A DNA stretch of 64,000 nucleotides from Prevotella ihumii. GTDB lineage: Bacteria; Bacteroidota; Bacteroidia; Bacteroidales; Bacteroidaceae. The DNA is taken from the NCBI RefSeq assembly GCF_900155655.1, contig NZ_LT706987.1, forward strand, positions 1,362,701-1,426,700, read 5' to 3'. Under the pieces are notes generated by a model. That model saw only the letters and a list, made by a program, of their open reading frames with translations, was not told where the DNA came from and made no database searches. This document shows, piece by piece, positions 44,446-54,429 of this stretch; positions within the stretch are counted from its first letter, which is position 1; every line of letters begins with the position of its first letter. A program made the translations under genes and the position numbers.

Positions 44446-45381
44446 ATGGTGAAAACCGCAGAAACATATCATATACCCGTTTTGCTCAAAGAGAGCGTTG
44501 ACGGACTGAATATTAATCCTGATGGGGTGTACGTCGATGTTACCTTTGGTGGCGGCGGACACAGTAGGGAGATACTCTCAAGACTGAGCCCCAAAGGTCA
44601 TCTGTACAGCTTTGACCAAGATGCAGATGCCGAAGCCAATATCTGCGGGATAGATGCAGAGGAAGGCGAATTGAGCAATTTCACCTTTGTGCGTTCCAAC
44701 TTCCGCTACTTGAAGAATTGGATGCAATACTACGGAGTGGAAAAGATAGATGGCCTTTTGGGCGACTTGGGCGTGAGCAGTCACCATTTCGATGACGAGC
44801 AACGTGGATTTTCTTTCCGTTTCGATGCGCCCTTGGATATGCGAATGAACAAGCGAGCAGGCAAGACAGCTGCCGAAATTCTGCAAGAATACGATGAGGA
44901 AAGTTTGGCTAATCTGTTTTATATCTATGGCGAGCTCAAGAACTCGCGCAAGATAGCTGCAACGATAGTAAGCAGTAGAAAGCAAAAGCCTGTACTTACT
45001 ACAAAGGATTTTCAAGCTGTGGTAGAACCCTTGTTTAAGCGCGAACGTGAGAAGAAGGAAATGGCGAAGCTCTTTCAAGCCTTGCGCATTGAGGTAAACC
45101 ACGAAATGGACGCACTTAAAGAAATGCTCTTAGGGGCAAGCGAGCTGTTGGCAGAAGGTGGGCGACTCTCTGTTATCACCTATCACTCGTTGGAAGACCG
45201 CATTGTAAAGAACATAATGAAGACGGGCAATATAGAAGGAAAGATAAATCAAGACTTCTTTGGACGAATAGAAACGCCCTTTAAACTTGTTAATAACAAA
45301 GTAATAGTGCCCGATGCTAACGAACAAGAACAAAACCCACGAAGTCGCAGTGCAAAACTAAGAATAGCTGAAAAGAAATAA
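44446..45381 (+). CDS. rsmH: 16S rRNA (cytosine-1402-N4)-methyltransferase
   Basis: The 311-residue enzyme, also called MraW, methylates C1402 of 16S rRNA in the P-site. It opens with ETYHIPVLLKESVDGL and has the SAM-binding motif VDVTFGGGGHSREIL. The GLLGDLGVSSHHFDDEQRGFSFRFDAPLDMRM segment is spread over residues about 105-135, and the C-terminal ITYHSLEDRIVKN is diagnostic. Its stop is directly adjacent to the ftsL start. Confidence 0.96.
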   Translation: MVKTAETYHIPVLLKESVDGLNINPDGVYVDVTFGGGGHSREILSRLSPKGHLYSFDQDADAEANICGIDAEEGELSNFTFVRSNFRYLKNWMQYYGVEKIDGLLGDLGVSSHHFDDEQRGFSFRFDAPLDMRMNKRAGKTAAEILQEYDEESLANLFYIYGELKNSRKIAATIVSSRKQKPVLTTKDFQAVVEPLFKREREKKEMAKLFQALRIEVNHEMDALKEMLLGASELLAEGGRLSVITYHSLEDRIVKNIMKTGNIEGKINQDFFGRIETPFKLVNNKVIVPDANEQEQNPRSRSAKLRIAEKK

Positions 45382-46056
45382 ATGAACGAAAAGAAACCTA
45401 TCATTGATACCGAACAAGAGGTTGTGGCAAAACCTATTATCTCGGTTCGTGCAGCCGCTGAAGTAGATAACGAAGAGGCTGCACCACAGGCGGTTTCTGC
45501 CCGTTCGGAAGTGGTGGGGGACAAAGATATTCCTTTGGAGGTGGAAGGGCAGATAGATGAAGCTCCGAAAATTATAAGGGAAAAACCAACAAAAGCACAC
45601 AATGCAGAGGCGACAAAGGCAGAAGAAAAAGCTAAAAAAGAAGCTGCTGAACGTGCAAGGATAGAAGAGGAAGAGGCAGTTTTGAAAGCTGCTATTGCCG
45701 AACAGGCTCGCGAAGACGAGAAGCCAGCTTCTAATAAACTTACACTGAGTAAGATTTTGGGTGGAGATATTCTATCAACTCGACTTTTAAGAAACAACGT
45801 GCGGTTGATGATGCTCGTAGTGCTATTCCTTATTATATATATATCCAATAGATATAGCGTGCAGAAAGACTTGATAGAGATTGACCGTCTGAACTCAGAA
45901 TTATCTGATACGAAGTATAGAGCTTTGTCGAGCAGTAGCCAACTCACCGAGAAATCGCGTGAGAGCCACGTATTAGAAATTCTTAAAACCAATAAAGATA
46001 GTGTGTTGAAAATGGCTTTGCGCCCACCATTTATAATAAACGTTCCTAACCCATAA
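45382..46056 (+). CDS. ftsL: FtsL-like division protein with long N-terminal extension
   Basis: The 224-residue protein has one transmembrane segment near residues 138-157 (NNVRLMMLVVLFLIIYISNR) and a short periplasmic coiled coil after it (IEIDRLNSELSDTKYRALSS), ending in PPFIINVPNP. This is the FtsL plan, and the place between rsmH and ftsI fits. The first 125 residues are cytoplasmic, highly charged and Ala/Glu-rich (KAEEKAKKEAAERARIEEEE), far longer than in most FtsL proteins. In the known system FtsL joins FtsB/DivIC and FtsQ/DivIB to activate FtsWI. Confidence 0.8.
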   Translation: MNEKKPIIDTEQEVVAKPIISVRAAAEVDNEEAAPQAVSARSEVVGDKDIPLEVEGQIDEAPKIIREKPTKAHNAEATKAEEKAKKEAAERARIEEEEAVLKAAIAEQAREDEKPASNKLTLSKILGGDILSTRLLRNNVRLMMLVVLFLIIYISNRYSVQKDLIEIDRLNSELSDTKYRALSSSSQLTEKSRESHVLEILKTNKDSVLKMALRPPFIINVPNP

Positions 46057-46060
46057 CAAG

Positions 46061-48217
46061 ATGAGTAAGAAGTTTGATACGAATAAAATTTTACCAAGAT
46101 TTACTGCTATTGCCATCGTAATGGGATTGTTTGCTATTGCCATTGTGGTAAAGGCAGGGTACATAATGGTGGCAGAAAAAAGCTATTGGGAGGAAGTGGC
46201 ATCGCAACAAAAGAACGATAGTTTGCCCATTCTGCCTACTCGTGGCAACATTCTTAGTGCTGATGGTGAATTGATGGCAAGTTCGTTGCCCGAATTTAAG
46301 ATATATCTCGACTTCTATGCAATGAAGGAAGGCAAGAAAGATACTGCCTTTGTTGACAGCATTGATTATATCTGTAAAGGACTGAACGAGATATTTCCAG
46401 AGAAGTCGGCTGCTGATTTCAAAACCGATTTGATGAAGGCTTTTGACGAAAAGCGTCGACACTTCCCTATATGGAAACACCGCATCGACTACAATACATT
46501 TAAAGAGGTGCAGAAACTACCTGTCTTTAAATTGTCAAAGTACACAAGCGGATTTCACTGGGAGGAGTTTAATGCGCGCCGTCGACCATTCGGCTCATTG
46601 GCACAACGCACGGTGGGCGACCTTTATGGTGCTAAAGACTCGGCACGCTGTGGCTTGGAATTGTCGTACGACTCTATTCTGCGTGGTACGAATGGTATTC
46701 AAAATCGCCGAAAGGTGCGCAACAAGTTTCTTAGCATTACCGATACGCCTCCAATAGATGGTGCAGACATCATTACAACCATTGATGTGGGCATACAAGA
46801 CTTGGCTGAACGTGCTCTGCTTGATGAATTAAAAGAAATCGGTGGCAATATAGGTGTGGCTATCGTAATGGAAGTGGCAACGGGCGATATAAAAGCTATT
46901 GTCAACTTAGACCGCTGCGAAGATGGCGAATATCGTGAGATTAAAAACCATGCTGTGAGCGATTTGCTTGAGCCAGGGTCGGTGTTTAAGACGGCTTCAA
47001 TGATGGTAGCAATGGACGATGGTGTGGTAGACACGATGTATTCGGTCAATACTGGAGGTGGCGTTTGGAATATGTATGGACGTGACATGAAGGACCACAA
47101 CTGGCGAAAGGGTGGCTACGGCACACTCACCTTGCCTTGGTGTTTGAAGTATAGTTCTAATATTGGTATCAGTAGAATTATTGATATGAACTATCACAAG
47201 CGTCCTGAAGACTTTGTAAAAGGTATCTATCGTTTGGGATTGGCTGACGATTTGAAAATTCCTATTGTAGGTTATTCGCCTGCTAAGATACGTATGCCAA
47301 AGAAAAACAAGCACAATCAGTATGTAAACTGGAGTGCTACGGCATTGCCTTGGATGAGTATTGGCTACGAAACACAGGTGCCTCCTATCTCAACGCTGAC
47401 TTTCTATAACGCTATTGCTAACAAAGGAAAGATGATGTTGCCACGTTTTGTGAAGCAGATTGTGAAGGACGGACAAGTGATAGCCGATATTCCACCTGTA
47501 GTGGGTCGAGAGCGCATAGCCAAAGAGACAACCATTACACAGATGACACGTATCCTTTCAGAGGTAGTATCTGAAGGTTTGGGAAAGAGAGCAGGGTCGG
47601 ATAAGTTCTCTGTTGCGGGCAAAACGGGTACAGCACAGATGTCGAAAGGTGCGTCAGGATATAAGTCTGGCGTGGTCGACTATCTATTGAGCTTTGCTGG
47701 TTTCTTCCCCGTTGAGAACCCGAGATATAGTTGTATTGTGTGTATTCAGAAGACGGGTTTGCCTGCTTCGGGTGGTGGTATGAGTGGTTTAGTGTTCCAT
47801 CACATCGCTGAAGGTATTATGGCACAAAGCTTGAAGTTGAGTGTTACCGATGCCAAAGACTCTGTGTCGATGCTTACACCTACAGCAAAGAATGGCAATC
47901 TGTTGGCTACCGACTACGTTTTAAGTTCGTTAGGCTTTGCAGTAAATGGTGGATGGAATGGTGCTTATCCATTTGGCAACCCTGTTTGGGGAACAGTTTC
48001 TGAATCAAGGAACGCTATTTCGTTAAACAAAGCAAAACCAACAAGTGCAAGGGTTGTACCCGATGTGCACGGAATGGGGGCGCGTGATGCCGTTTACTTG
48101 ATGGAGAGTAGGGGAATAAAGGTAATAATGACAGGTCGTGGCAAGGTGCTTCGCCAGTCGTTAGCCCCGGGCGACAAAATAAAGAAAGGTATGATTTGCA
48201 ATCTGACATTCGGATAA
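46061..48217 (+). CDS. ftsI: Septal peptidoglycan transpeptidase (class B PBP3-like) with PASTA domain
   Basis: This 718-residue inner-membrane penicillin-binding protein has an N-terminal transmembrane helix (FTAIAIVMGLFAIAIVVKAG), a dimerisation/pedestal domain (PTRGNILSADGELMASSLPE) and the transpeptidase domain. The catalytic SVFK is at residues 307-310, SSN at 365-367 and KTGT at 521-524. The last 60 residues form one PASTA domain (VVPDVHGMGARDAVYLMESR). It works with FtsW in septal wall synthesis and is the target of beta-lactams. It starts 4 bp after ftsL. Confidence 0.95.
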   Translation: MSKKFDTNKILPRFTAIAIVMGLFAIAIVVKAGYIMVAEKSYWEEVASQQKNDSLPILPTRGNILSADGELMASSLPEFKIYLDFYAMKEGKKDTAFVDSIDYICKGLNEIFPEKSAADFKTDLMKAFDEKRRHFPIWKHRIDYNTFKEVQKLPVFKLSKYTSGFHWEEFNARRRPFGSLAQRTVGDLYGAKDSARCGLELSYDSILRGTNGIQNRRKVRNKFLSITDTPPIDGADIITTIDVGIQDLAERALLDELKEIGGNIGVAIVMEVATGDIKAIVNLDRCEDGEYREIKNHAVSDLLEPGSVFKTASMMVAMDDGVVDTMYSVNTGGGVWNMYGRDMKDHNWRKGGYGTLTLPWCLKYSSNIGISRIIDMNYHKRPEDFVKGIYRLGLADDLKIPIVGYSPAKIRMPKKNKHNQYVNWSATALPWMSIGYETQVPPISTLTFYNAIANKGKMMLPRFVKQIVKDGQVIADIPPVVGRERIAKETTITQMTRILSEVVSEGLGKRAGSDKFSVAGKTGTAQMSKGASGYKSGVVDYLLSFAGFFPVENPRYSCIVCIQKTGLPASGGGMSGLVFHHIAEGIMAQSLKLSVTDAKDSVSMLTPTAKNGNLLATDYVLSSLGFAVNGGWNGAYPFGNPVWGTVSESRNAISLNKAKPTSARVVPDVHGMGARDAVYLMESRGIKVIMTGRGKVLRQSLAPGDKIKKGMICNLTFG

Positions 48218-48258
48218 GCAGATAGAAAACATTAATAGAATATAATTAGTAGCAAGAT

Positions 48259-49719
48259 ATGAAATTAAACGAATTACTTGTAAATGTAAAACCTACAAAG
48301 GTTGTTGGTGATGCTGAAATTGAAATTCAGGGCATCAATATTGATAGCCGTAAGATAGAAAAGGGTCATCTGTTTGTAGCAATGAAAGGAACGCAAACCG
48401 ATGGACATCAATACATTGACAAGGCAATAGCGTTAGGGGCAAGTGCTATTCTCTTAGAGGATATGCCCGAAAATGCCAATGCAGAGGGTGTTACCTATGT
48501 GCAAGTAGCATCTACAGAAGTGAGTGTGGGCAAGGTAGCCACAACCTTTTATGGCGACCCATCACACAAGTTGAAGCTCGTAGGTGTAACTGGAACGAAT
48601 GGTAAAACCACTGTTGCTACCTTATTGTACAACATGTTTCGTGCAATGGGTCACAAGGTGGGCTTGCTTTCTACGGTCTGCAACTACATCAACGATGAAG
48701 TTGTGCCTGCAAGTCATACTACTCCCGACCCTATAGAATTGAACAAACTCTTGGCACGTATGGTAACTGAAGGGTGCGAATATGCCTTTATGGAATGTTC
48801 AAGCCACGCTATTCACCAACGCAGAATAGGCGGATTGAAGTTTACGGGTGGACTTTTCACCAACCTTACTCGCGACCACTTGGACTACCATAAGACATTC
48901 GAGAACTATCGTGATGCTAAGAAAATGTTCTTTGACGACTTAGATAAGGATGCATTTGCGATAACCAATGCAGACGACAAGAATGGTATGATAATGGTGC
49001 AAAACTGCAAAGCCAACATCAAAACCTACTCTACTAAGCGTATGGCAGACTATCGTGCACGCATCTTAGAAAGCCATTTCGAGGGTATGTACTTGGAAGT
49101 TGACGGCAGAGAAGTGGGTGTTCAGTTTATTGGAAAGTTCAATGTTAGCAACCTTTTGGCAGTCTATGGCACAGCATTGATGCTGGGTAAGAATGCCGAA
49201 GAGGTATTAGTGGCACTCAGTACATTGAAAACTGTGAACGGAAGACTTGACCCAATATCGTCGCCCGATGGTTACACAGCCATCATCGATTATGCTCACA
49301 CCCCCGACGCATTAGCGAATGTGCTCAATGCCATACACGATGTGTTAGACGGAAAGACAGGTCGTGTGTTCACAGTATGTGGTGCAGGTGGCAACAGAGA
49401 CAAGGGTAAACGCCCATTAATGGCAGTTGAGGCTGTTAAACAGAGCGATAAGGTAATCCTAACAAGTGATAACCCACGCAATGAAGACCCACAAGCAATT
49501 ATCAACGATATGTTAGCAGGGTTGGACAATACACAAAAGAAGAAAGTACTCTCTATCACCGACCGCAAAGAGGCTATCCGAACAGCGTGTATGATGGCTG
49601 AGAAAGGCGATGTAATCCTCATTGCTGGCAAGGGACACGAGACCTATCAAGAGATAAACGGAGTGAAGCATCACTTTGACGACCACGAGGTTGTAAAAGA
49701 AATCTTTGGTGTCGAATAA
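48259..49719 (+). CDS. murE: UDP-MurNAc-L-Ala-D-Glu:meso-diaminopimelate ligase
   Basis: The cytoplasmic ligase adds the third stem-peptide residue. The 486 residues include the ATP-binding [17 protein letters not shown] at about 110-125, the carbamylated-lysine region and HTTPDPIEL. The substrate motif DNPR, near residues 403-406 (SDNPRNEDP), indicates meso-diaminopimelate rather than lysine. The DYAHTPDAL segment of Mur ligases is also present. It lies 41 bp after ftsI. Confidence 0.96.
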   Translation: MKLNELLVNVKPTKVVGDAEIEIQGINIDSRKIEKGHLFVAMKGTQTDGHQYIDKAIALGASAILLEDMPENANAEGVTYVQVASTEVSVGKVATTFYGDPSHKLKLVGVTGTNGKTTVATLLYNMFRAMGHKVGLLSTVCNYINDEVVPASHTTPDPIELNKLLARMVTEGCEYAFMECSSHAIHQRRIGGLKFTGGLFTNLTRDHLDYHKTFENYRDAKKMFFDDLDKDAFAITNADDKNGMIMVQNCKANIKTYSTKRMADYRARILESHFEGMYLEVDGREVGVQFIGKFNVSNLLAVYGTALMLGKNAEEVLVALSTLKTVNGRLDPISSPDGYTAIIDYAHTPDALANVLNAIHDVLDGKTGRVFTVCGAGGNRDKGKRPLMAVEAVKQSDKVILTSDNPRNEDPQAIINDMLAGLDNTQKKKVLSITDRKEAIRTACMMAEKGDVILIAGKGHETYQEINGVKHHFDDHEVVKEIFGVE

Positions 49720-49734
49720 GCTGCGAGGTCTATT

Positions 49735-49820
49735 TCTACACCTCGAAATGTAGGCTTCTTCACCTCGATATGTAAGTCTCTTCACTTTCATATATAGATT
49801 TCTTCACCTCATATATAGAC
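49735..49820. repeat. Degenerate 22-bp tandem repeat between murE and mraY
   Basis: Four units share the form TTCTTCACCTCGATATGTAA with small changes: CACCTCGAAATGTAGG, CACCTCGATATGTAAG, CACTTTCATATATAGA and CACCTCATATATAGAC. They are spaced 21-23 bp. The tract occupies nearly the whole murE-mraY gap, inside the operon. Confidence 0.75.
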
Positions 49821-49837
49821 GATTTAAACGAAAAGCT

Positions 49838-51109
49838 ATGTTATATTACATCTTCCGCTGGCTCGATGAGTTTGGAATAAGCGGTTCTCACCTTTGGGGA
49901 TATATAAGTTTCCGTGCCATCTTAGCAATGATTTTGGCATTGAGTATTTCTGCTTGGTTTGGCGAGAAGTTTATTAAGTACCTCAAAAAGAAGCAGATTA
50001 CAGAAGTGCAACGTGATGCGAGCGTCGACCCGTTTGGTGTTCAGAAGATTGGTGTACCCTCAATGGGCGGCATCATCATTATCGTTGCGCTGCTTGTTCC
50101 TGTGCTTTTGTTAGGTCGATTGCGCAACATTTACTTAATATTGATGATTATTACTACCGTATGGTTGGGCTTCTTAGGCGGTATGGACGACTTTATTAAA
50201 ATCTTCCGCCATAACAAAGAGGGCTTGAAAGGTAAGTATAAGATAATCGGACAATTCACCATCGGACTCATCGTCGGTTTGGTTTTGTGGATGTCGCCAG
50301 ATGTTAAAGCCAATCTTAATACAGAAGTTGGAGAACAACAGAGTAAAGAGATGGTTGTACAACATAATGAGAAGGCTGAAAAGACCCTCAAAACAACCAT
50401 TCCATTCATCAAAAATCACAATCTTGACTATTCAGAGATAATGGCATTTTGTGGCGAACATAAGACAGCTGCAGGTTGGATTTTGTTTGTTATAATGACC
50501 ATCTTTGTTGTTACAGCCGTATCGAATGGAGCCAATCTCAACGATGGAATGGACGGTATGGCAGCAGGCAATTCCGCCATTATTGGCGTGGCTTTGGGTA
50601 TCTTAGCTTATGTGAGTAGTCACATAGAATACGCTGCTTACCTCAATATTATGTATATCCCAGGGTCAGAAGAGTTAGTGGTGTTTTTTATGGCATTCAT
50701 CGGAGCGTTGGTAGGCTTCCTTTGGTACAACGCTTACCCTGCTCAAGTATTTATGGGCGACACAGGTAGCTTGACCATTGGTGGTATCATTGCCGTGGGC
50801 GCAATCATCATTCACAAAGAATTGCTTTTACCTATTCTTTGCGGAATATTCTTTGTGGAAAGTCTGAGCGTGATGTTGCAAGTTTACTATTTCAAACTTG
50901 GTAAGCGCAAAGGTGTGAAGCGGCGCATCTTTAAGCGAACCCCTATTCACGACAACTTCCGCACACAGGACAGTCAGTTAGATCCCGAATGTAAATATCT
51001 TATCACTAAGCCACACACGGCAGTGCACGAAAGCAAGATAACCATCCGTTTCTGGATTATCAGTATCATACTTGCCGCACTCACAATCATCACGCTCAAG
51101 ATAAGATAA
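49838..51109 (+). CDS. mraY: Phospho-MurNAc-pentapeptide transferase
   Basis: This integral membrane enzyme of about ten helices makes lipid I from UDP-MurNAc-pentapeptide and undecaprenyl phosphate. Key segments are GVPSMGGIIIIVALL, LGFLGGMDDFIK, NLNDGMDGMAAGNS and YPAQVFMGDTGSL. The 423 residues exceed the common length of about 360, because of an insertion near residues 150-205 (EVGEQQSKEMVVQHNEKAEK) that I believe is common in Bacteroidetes. The usual HHH motif near the C-terminus reads HDN here (RTPIHDNF). Confidence 0.95.
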   Translation: MLYYIFRWLDEFGISGSHLWGYISFRAILAMILALSISAWFGEKFIKYLKKKQITEVQRDASVDPFGVQKIGVPSMGGIIIIVALLVPVLLLGRLRNIYLILMIITTVWLGFLGGMDDFIKIFRHNKEGLKGKYKIIGQFTIGLIVGLVLWMSPDVKANLNTEVGEQQSKEMVVQHNEKAEKTLKTTIPFIKNHNLDYSEIMAFCGEHKTAAGWILFVIMTIFVVTAVSNGANLNDGMDGMAAGNSAIIGVALGILAYVSSHIEYAAYLNIMYIPGSEELVVFFMAFIGALVGFLWYNAYPAQVFMGDTGSLTIGGIIAVGAIIIHKELLLPILCGIFFVESLSVMLQVYYFKLGKRKGVKRRIFKRTPIHDNFRTQDSQLDPECKYLITKPHTAVHESKITIRFWIISIILAALTIITLKIR

Positions 51110-51207
51110 TCCCGACAAATAAAAGATAAGAAAAACAAAATAGCGTTGTGGAAGGCGACAAAAAGCCGACAAAATTCCCAACCTCAAGATAAAAAGACGA
51201 TAGCGAT

Positions 51208-52539
51208 ATGAAACGAATTGTAGTATTAGGAGCTGGCGAAAGCGGAGCTGGAGCAGCAGTATTGGCAAAGACTAAAGGTTTTGAAGTCTTTGTTTCGGAT
51301 ATGTCGAATATCAAAGACAAATACAAGACATTGCTCAACAACCACGGAATAGAGTGGGAAGAAGGTCAGCACACCGAAGAAAAGATACTCAATGCCGATG
51401 AAGTAATCAAGAGCCCTGGTATTCCAAAGGAAGCACCAATGGTAAAAAAGCTCATAGAACAAGGTACACACATCATCAGCGAAATAGAATTTGCTGGTCG
51501 CTACACCAATTCTAAGATGGTTTGCATTACAGGCAGCAATGGCAAAACCACCACAACAAGCCTTATCTACCACATCTTTAAAAATGCGGGCTACGATGTA
51601 GGTTTGGCAGGAAACATAGGCAAGAGCCTTGCTTTACAGATAGCAGAAGAACCACACGAATACTACGTGATAGAGTTGAGCAGTTTCCAATTGGACGATA
51701 TGTACGATTTCCGTGCCAATATTGCTATCTTGCTCAACATTACCCCCGACCATTTGGATCGCTACGACTACCAGTTTGAGAAATATGCCGATAGCAAAAT
51801 GCGCATCATTCAGAACCAAACCAAGGACGACAGTTTCATTTATTGGAACGACGACCCTGTTATTCAGAAAGAATTGGAGAAGTTTGATGTCAAAGCGGTG
51901 CAATACCCATTCTCCGAACTCAAAGAGAGAGGCAGCATAGGTTATATAGAAGAAGGTCAATACACCTTAGAACAGCCCACACCATTCAATATGGAGCAAG
52001 AAGACCTATCACTCACAGGTAAACACAACATTTACAATTCGCTTGCGGCAGGTTTGGCTTCAAACATCAGCGGTATTAAGAGTGAAGTGATACGAAAGTG
52101 CCTTGGCAACTTCCCTGGGGTAGAACATCGCCTTGAAAAAGTATGTAAGGTGAAGGGCGTGCAATACATCAACGACTCAAAAGCCACAAATGTAGATGCG
52201 TGCTGGTATGCTTTGGAAAGTATGCGTACACCTACAATTCTCATTATTGGCGGAAAAGACAAGGGCAACGATTATGATGCTATCAAAGACCTTGTAAAAG
52301 AGAAGTGTGTAGGCTTGGTTTACTTAGGTGCTGACAATCAAAAGTTGCACGACAATTTCGATGTCTTAGGTATTCCTGTGCGCGACACCCACTCTATGAA
52401 AGAATGTGTTAAGGCTTGCTACGAAATGGCTAAACCAGGCGACACCGTATTGTTGAGCCCTTGCTGTGCCAGCTTCGACCTCTTCAAGAATATGGAAGAC
52501 CGTGGCGAGCAGTTCAAGACCTTGGCACGTGCCCTTTAA
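51208..52539 (+). CDS. murD: UDP-MurNAc-L-Ala:D-glutamate ligase
   Basis: The cytoplasmic ligase adds D-glutamate to UDP-MurNAc-L-alanine. The 443 residues begin with the Rossmann-like MKRIVVLGAGESGAGAAVLA. The ATP site is CITGSNGKTTTTSLIYHIF near 107-125, and YINDSKATNVDACWYALESM is the MurD-specific C-terminal block. The C-terminal LLSPCCASFDLFKNMEDRGE is typical. It lies 98 bp after mraY. Transcription downstream must cross a family A repeat. Confidence 0.96.
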   Translation: MKRIVVLGAGESGAGAAVLAKTKGFEVFVSDMSNIKDKYKTLLNNHGIEWEEGQHTEEKILNADEVIKSPGIPKEAPMVKKLIEQGTHIISEIEFAGRYTNSKMVCITGSNGKTTTTSLIYHIFKNAGYDVGLAGNIGKSLALQIAEEPHEYYVIELSSFQLDDMYDFRANIAILLNITPDHLDRYDYQFEKYADSKMRIIQNQTKDDSFIYWNDDPVIQKELEKFDVKAVQYPFSELKERGSIGYIEEGQYTLEQPTPFNMEQEDLSLTGKHNIYNSLAAGLASNISGIKSEVIRKCLGNFPGVEHRLEKVCKVKGVQYINDSKATNVDACWYALESMRTPTILIIGGKDKGNDYDAIKDLVKEKCVGLVYLGADNQKLHDNFDVLGIPVRDTHSMKECVKACYEMAKPGDTVLLSPCCASFDLFKNMEDRGEQFKTLARAL

Positions 52540-52618
52540 ATAAGTGCAGCTATCAAATAATAGTAATCATACGATACAAGCAGAGTAGAACGTTGTAGGC
52601 GTTCACTCTGTTTACATT

Positions 52619-52816
52619 AAACCCAAATCGGTCGTTAGAATGCGAATGTATTTTACGATTATTTTGAGATTTATTTTGCATATATCAAAGGAGCATAGCG
52701 GGCTATGTGACTGCAGATATAGGTAAAATAAAGCCAAAATAAGACAAAAGACATCTCATAAGTTTCAAAAATAATAAAGTAAGCACCTAAACTGGTCTAA
52801 TGACCGATTGGGGTTA
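52619..52816. repeat. Family A element (copy A6) inside the dcw cluster
   Basis: It runs from AAACCCAAATCGGTCGTTAG to the reverse complement of AACCCCAATCGGTCATTAGA. The interior differs in sequence from A2/A4 but repeats their plan: TTATTTTGAGATTTATTTTG on one side, AATAAAGCCAAAATAAG on the other, and a central CATAGCGGGCTATG hairpin. It lies between murD and ftsW. Confidence 0.85.
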
Positions 52817-52864
52817 AAAATAATATATCAATTCAAAACGCAGTAACACTCGGAGCAATAGAAA

Positions 52865-54139
52865 ATGAACAATAAGTCCCTGAACAACATCTTCAAAGGC
52901 GACAAAGTGATATGGATGATATTCTTCCTCCTTTGTATGATAAGTATCGTTGAGGTATATTCAGCCTCAAGTTCCTTGTCGTATAAAAGTGGAGTGTATT
53001 GGAGTCCGCTTCTCAAACATTTGGCCACACTTATTATAGGGTGGTTTATGTTGGTTGTGGTGATGAATATCAAGGTGCGATTTTTCAAACTCGCCACCCC
53101 CTTCCTTATCATGATTTCGTTGCTTATGCTTGCCTTGCTGCCCTTTATAGGTGGCGAAACGAATGGTGCAAGCCGATGGATGTCGGTAGGTGGACTACAG
53201 TTTCAGCCGTCCGAGTTGGGCAAAGCCACCCTCATTCTATGTATTGCACAGATACTTAGTGCAATGCAAACCAAGAACGGAGCAGACAAAAAAGCCTTCA
53301 AATACATATTAGGCGTGTCGGCAATCTTTATCACCCCCATCGTTTTTGAAAACCTTTCCACGGCAATGCTCATCTCTGCCACGGTTGTTTTTATGATGTA
53401 TGTGGGCTTAGTGCCTTTAAAACAGATAGGCAAACTTTTAGGTGTGGTTGCCACCCTGTTGGTCATCGCACTTTCAATGGTACTTCTTGTAGGTAAAGAA
53501 GAGCAAACAACATCGTCTAAGCAAAACCTTACCGAGCAATCGATAAGGATAGAAAACCAGCCCGAAGAGGAAAAAAGCGCAGCCGAAAAGATATTCCACC
53601 GTGCCGATACGTGGAAGGCACGTATCCTAAAGTTTGTCAACAACGAGAAAGTTGCCCCAAAGGATTACGACTTAGACAAGGACGGACAAGTGGGCCACGC
53701 CAATATTGCCATTGCATCGTCTAACGTAATAGGCAAAGGACCTGGCAATTCTACCGAGCGCGACTTCCTTTCGCAAGCCTTTTCCGACTTCATCTATGCC
53801 ATTATCATTGAAGAAATGGGTATCCTTGGTGCCTTCTTTGTTGCCTCGCTTTACATAGTGCTCTTGTTTAGAGTAGCACGAATAGCCAACCGCTGCGAAA
53901 ATTCGTTCCCTGCGTTCTTGGCTATGGGCATAGGCTTCTTGTTGGTAACGCAAGCCCTGTTCAATATGGCTGTGGCTGTGGGCTTAGCTCCTGTAACGGG
54001 ACAGCCCCTTCCGCTCATTAGTAAGGGAGGTACGTCCACTATTATCAATTGTGTTTATATTGGCGCATTGTTGAGCATTAGTCGCTTTGCCAAGCGTCGT
54101 GAAAGCGAATTGGTTACAGCCGACAAAGAGGAAGAATAG
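52865..54139 (+). CDS. ftsW: Septal peptidoglycan glycosyltransferase FtsW
   Basis: This 424-residue SEDS-family protein has about ten transmembrane helices. Conserved parts are GGETNGASRWMSVGGLQFQPSEL with the family Pro-Ser-Glu, GNSTERDFLSQAFSDFIYAIIIEEMG and GQPLPLISKGGTS. A hydrophilic loop of about 90 residues after helix 7 (EEQTTSSKQNLTEQ onward) is longer than in E. coli. FtsW polymerises glycan with FtsI. No clear promoter precedes it, so it is probably read through repeat A6. Confidence 0.95.
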   Translation: MNNKSLNNIFKGDKVIWMIFFLLCMISIVEVYSASSSLSYKSGVYWSPLLKHLATLIIGWFMLVVVMNIKVRFFKLATPFLIMISLLMLALLPFIGGETNGASRWMSVGGLQFQPSELGKATLILCIAQILSAMQTKNGADKKAFKYILGVSAIFITPIVFENLSTAMLISATVVFMMYVGLVPLKQIGKLLGVVATLLVIALSMVLLVGKEEQTTSSKQNLTEQSIRIENQPEEEKSAAEKIFHRADTWKARILKFVNNEKVAPKDYDLDKDGQVGHANIAIASSNVIGKGPGNSTERDFLSQAFSDFIYAIIIEEMGILGAFFVASLYIVLLFRVARIANRCENSFPAFLAMGIGFLLVTQALFNMAVAVGLAPVTGQPLPLISKGGTSTIINCVYIGALLSISRFAKRRESELVTADKEEE

Positions 54140-54154
54140 AACAAATTTAAAGGG

Positions 54155-54310
54155 AAGTGTAATGCTTTGATAGTCAAGGGAATACAAAAAGCCTTGCCAA
54201 AGTTCAACTTTGACCACCCCAAACATATATGTTTTGCCTCTTCAAAGATGAACTTTGACTCGCTCAAAGTTTAGCTTTCACAACCTTAAAGATGGGTGTT
54301 CTGAAATAGG
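54155..54310. repeat. Family B phased-palindrome element (copy B6) inside the dcw cluster
   Basis: The modules are CAAAGTTCAACTTTG at 54198, AAACATATATGTTT at 54221, CAAAGATGAACTTTG at 54243 and CAAAGTTTAGCTTT at 54265. The left flank ATGCTTTGATAGTCAAGG matches B3 and B4. It lies between ftsW and murG. Confidence 0.85.
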
Positions 54311-54429
54311 ACAATTCGGAATGAGGGAAAAAGATGTCGACAAAAGAATTTTAGAAAGTTAAGTTCAGATAATTTTGAACCATATATTTTAAAAGTGGAA
54401 TATAATTCCGCAAAGACAAAAAAAATGAT

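Noticed and set aside
45249..46097. 282-codon minus-strand ORF with Ser/Ala-rich stretch
   Set aside because: It is the antisense shadow of rsmH and ftsL, produced by the Ala/Glu-rich coding region.
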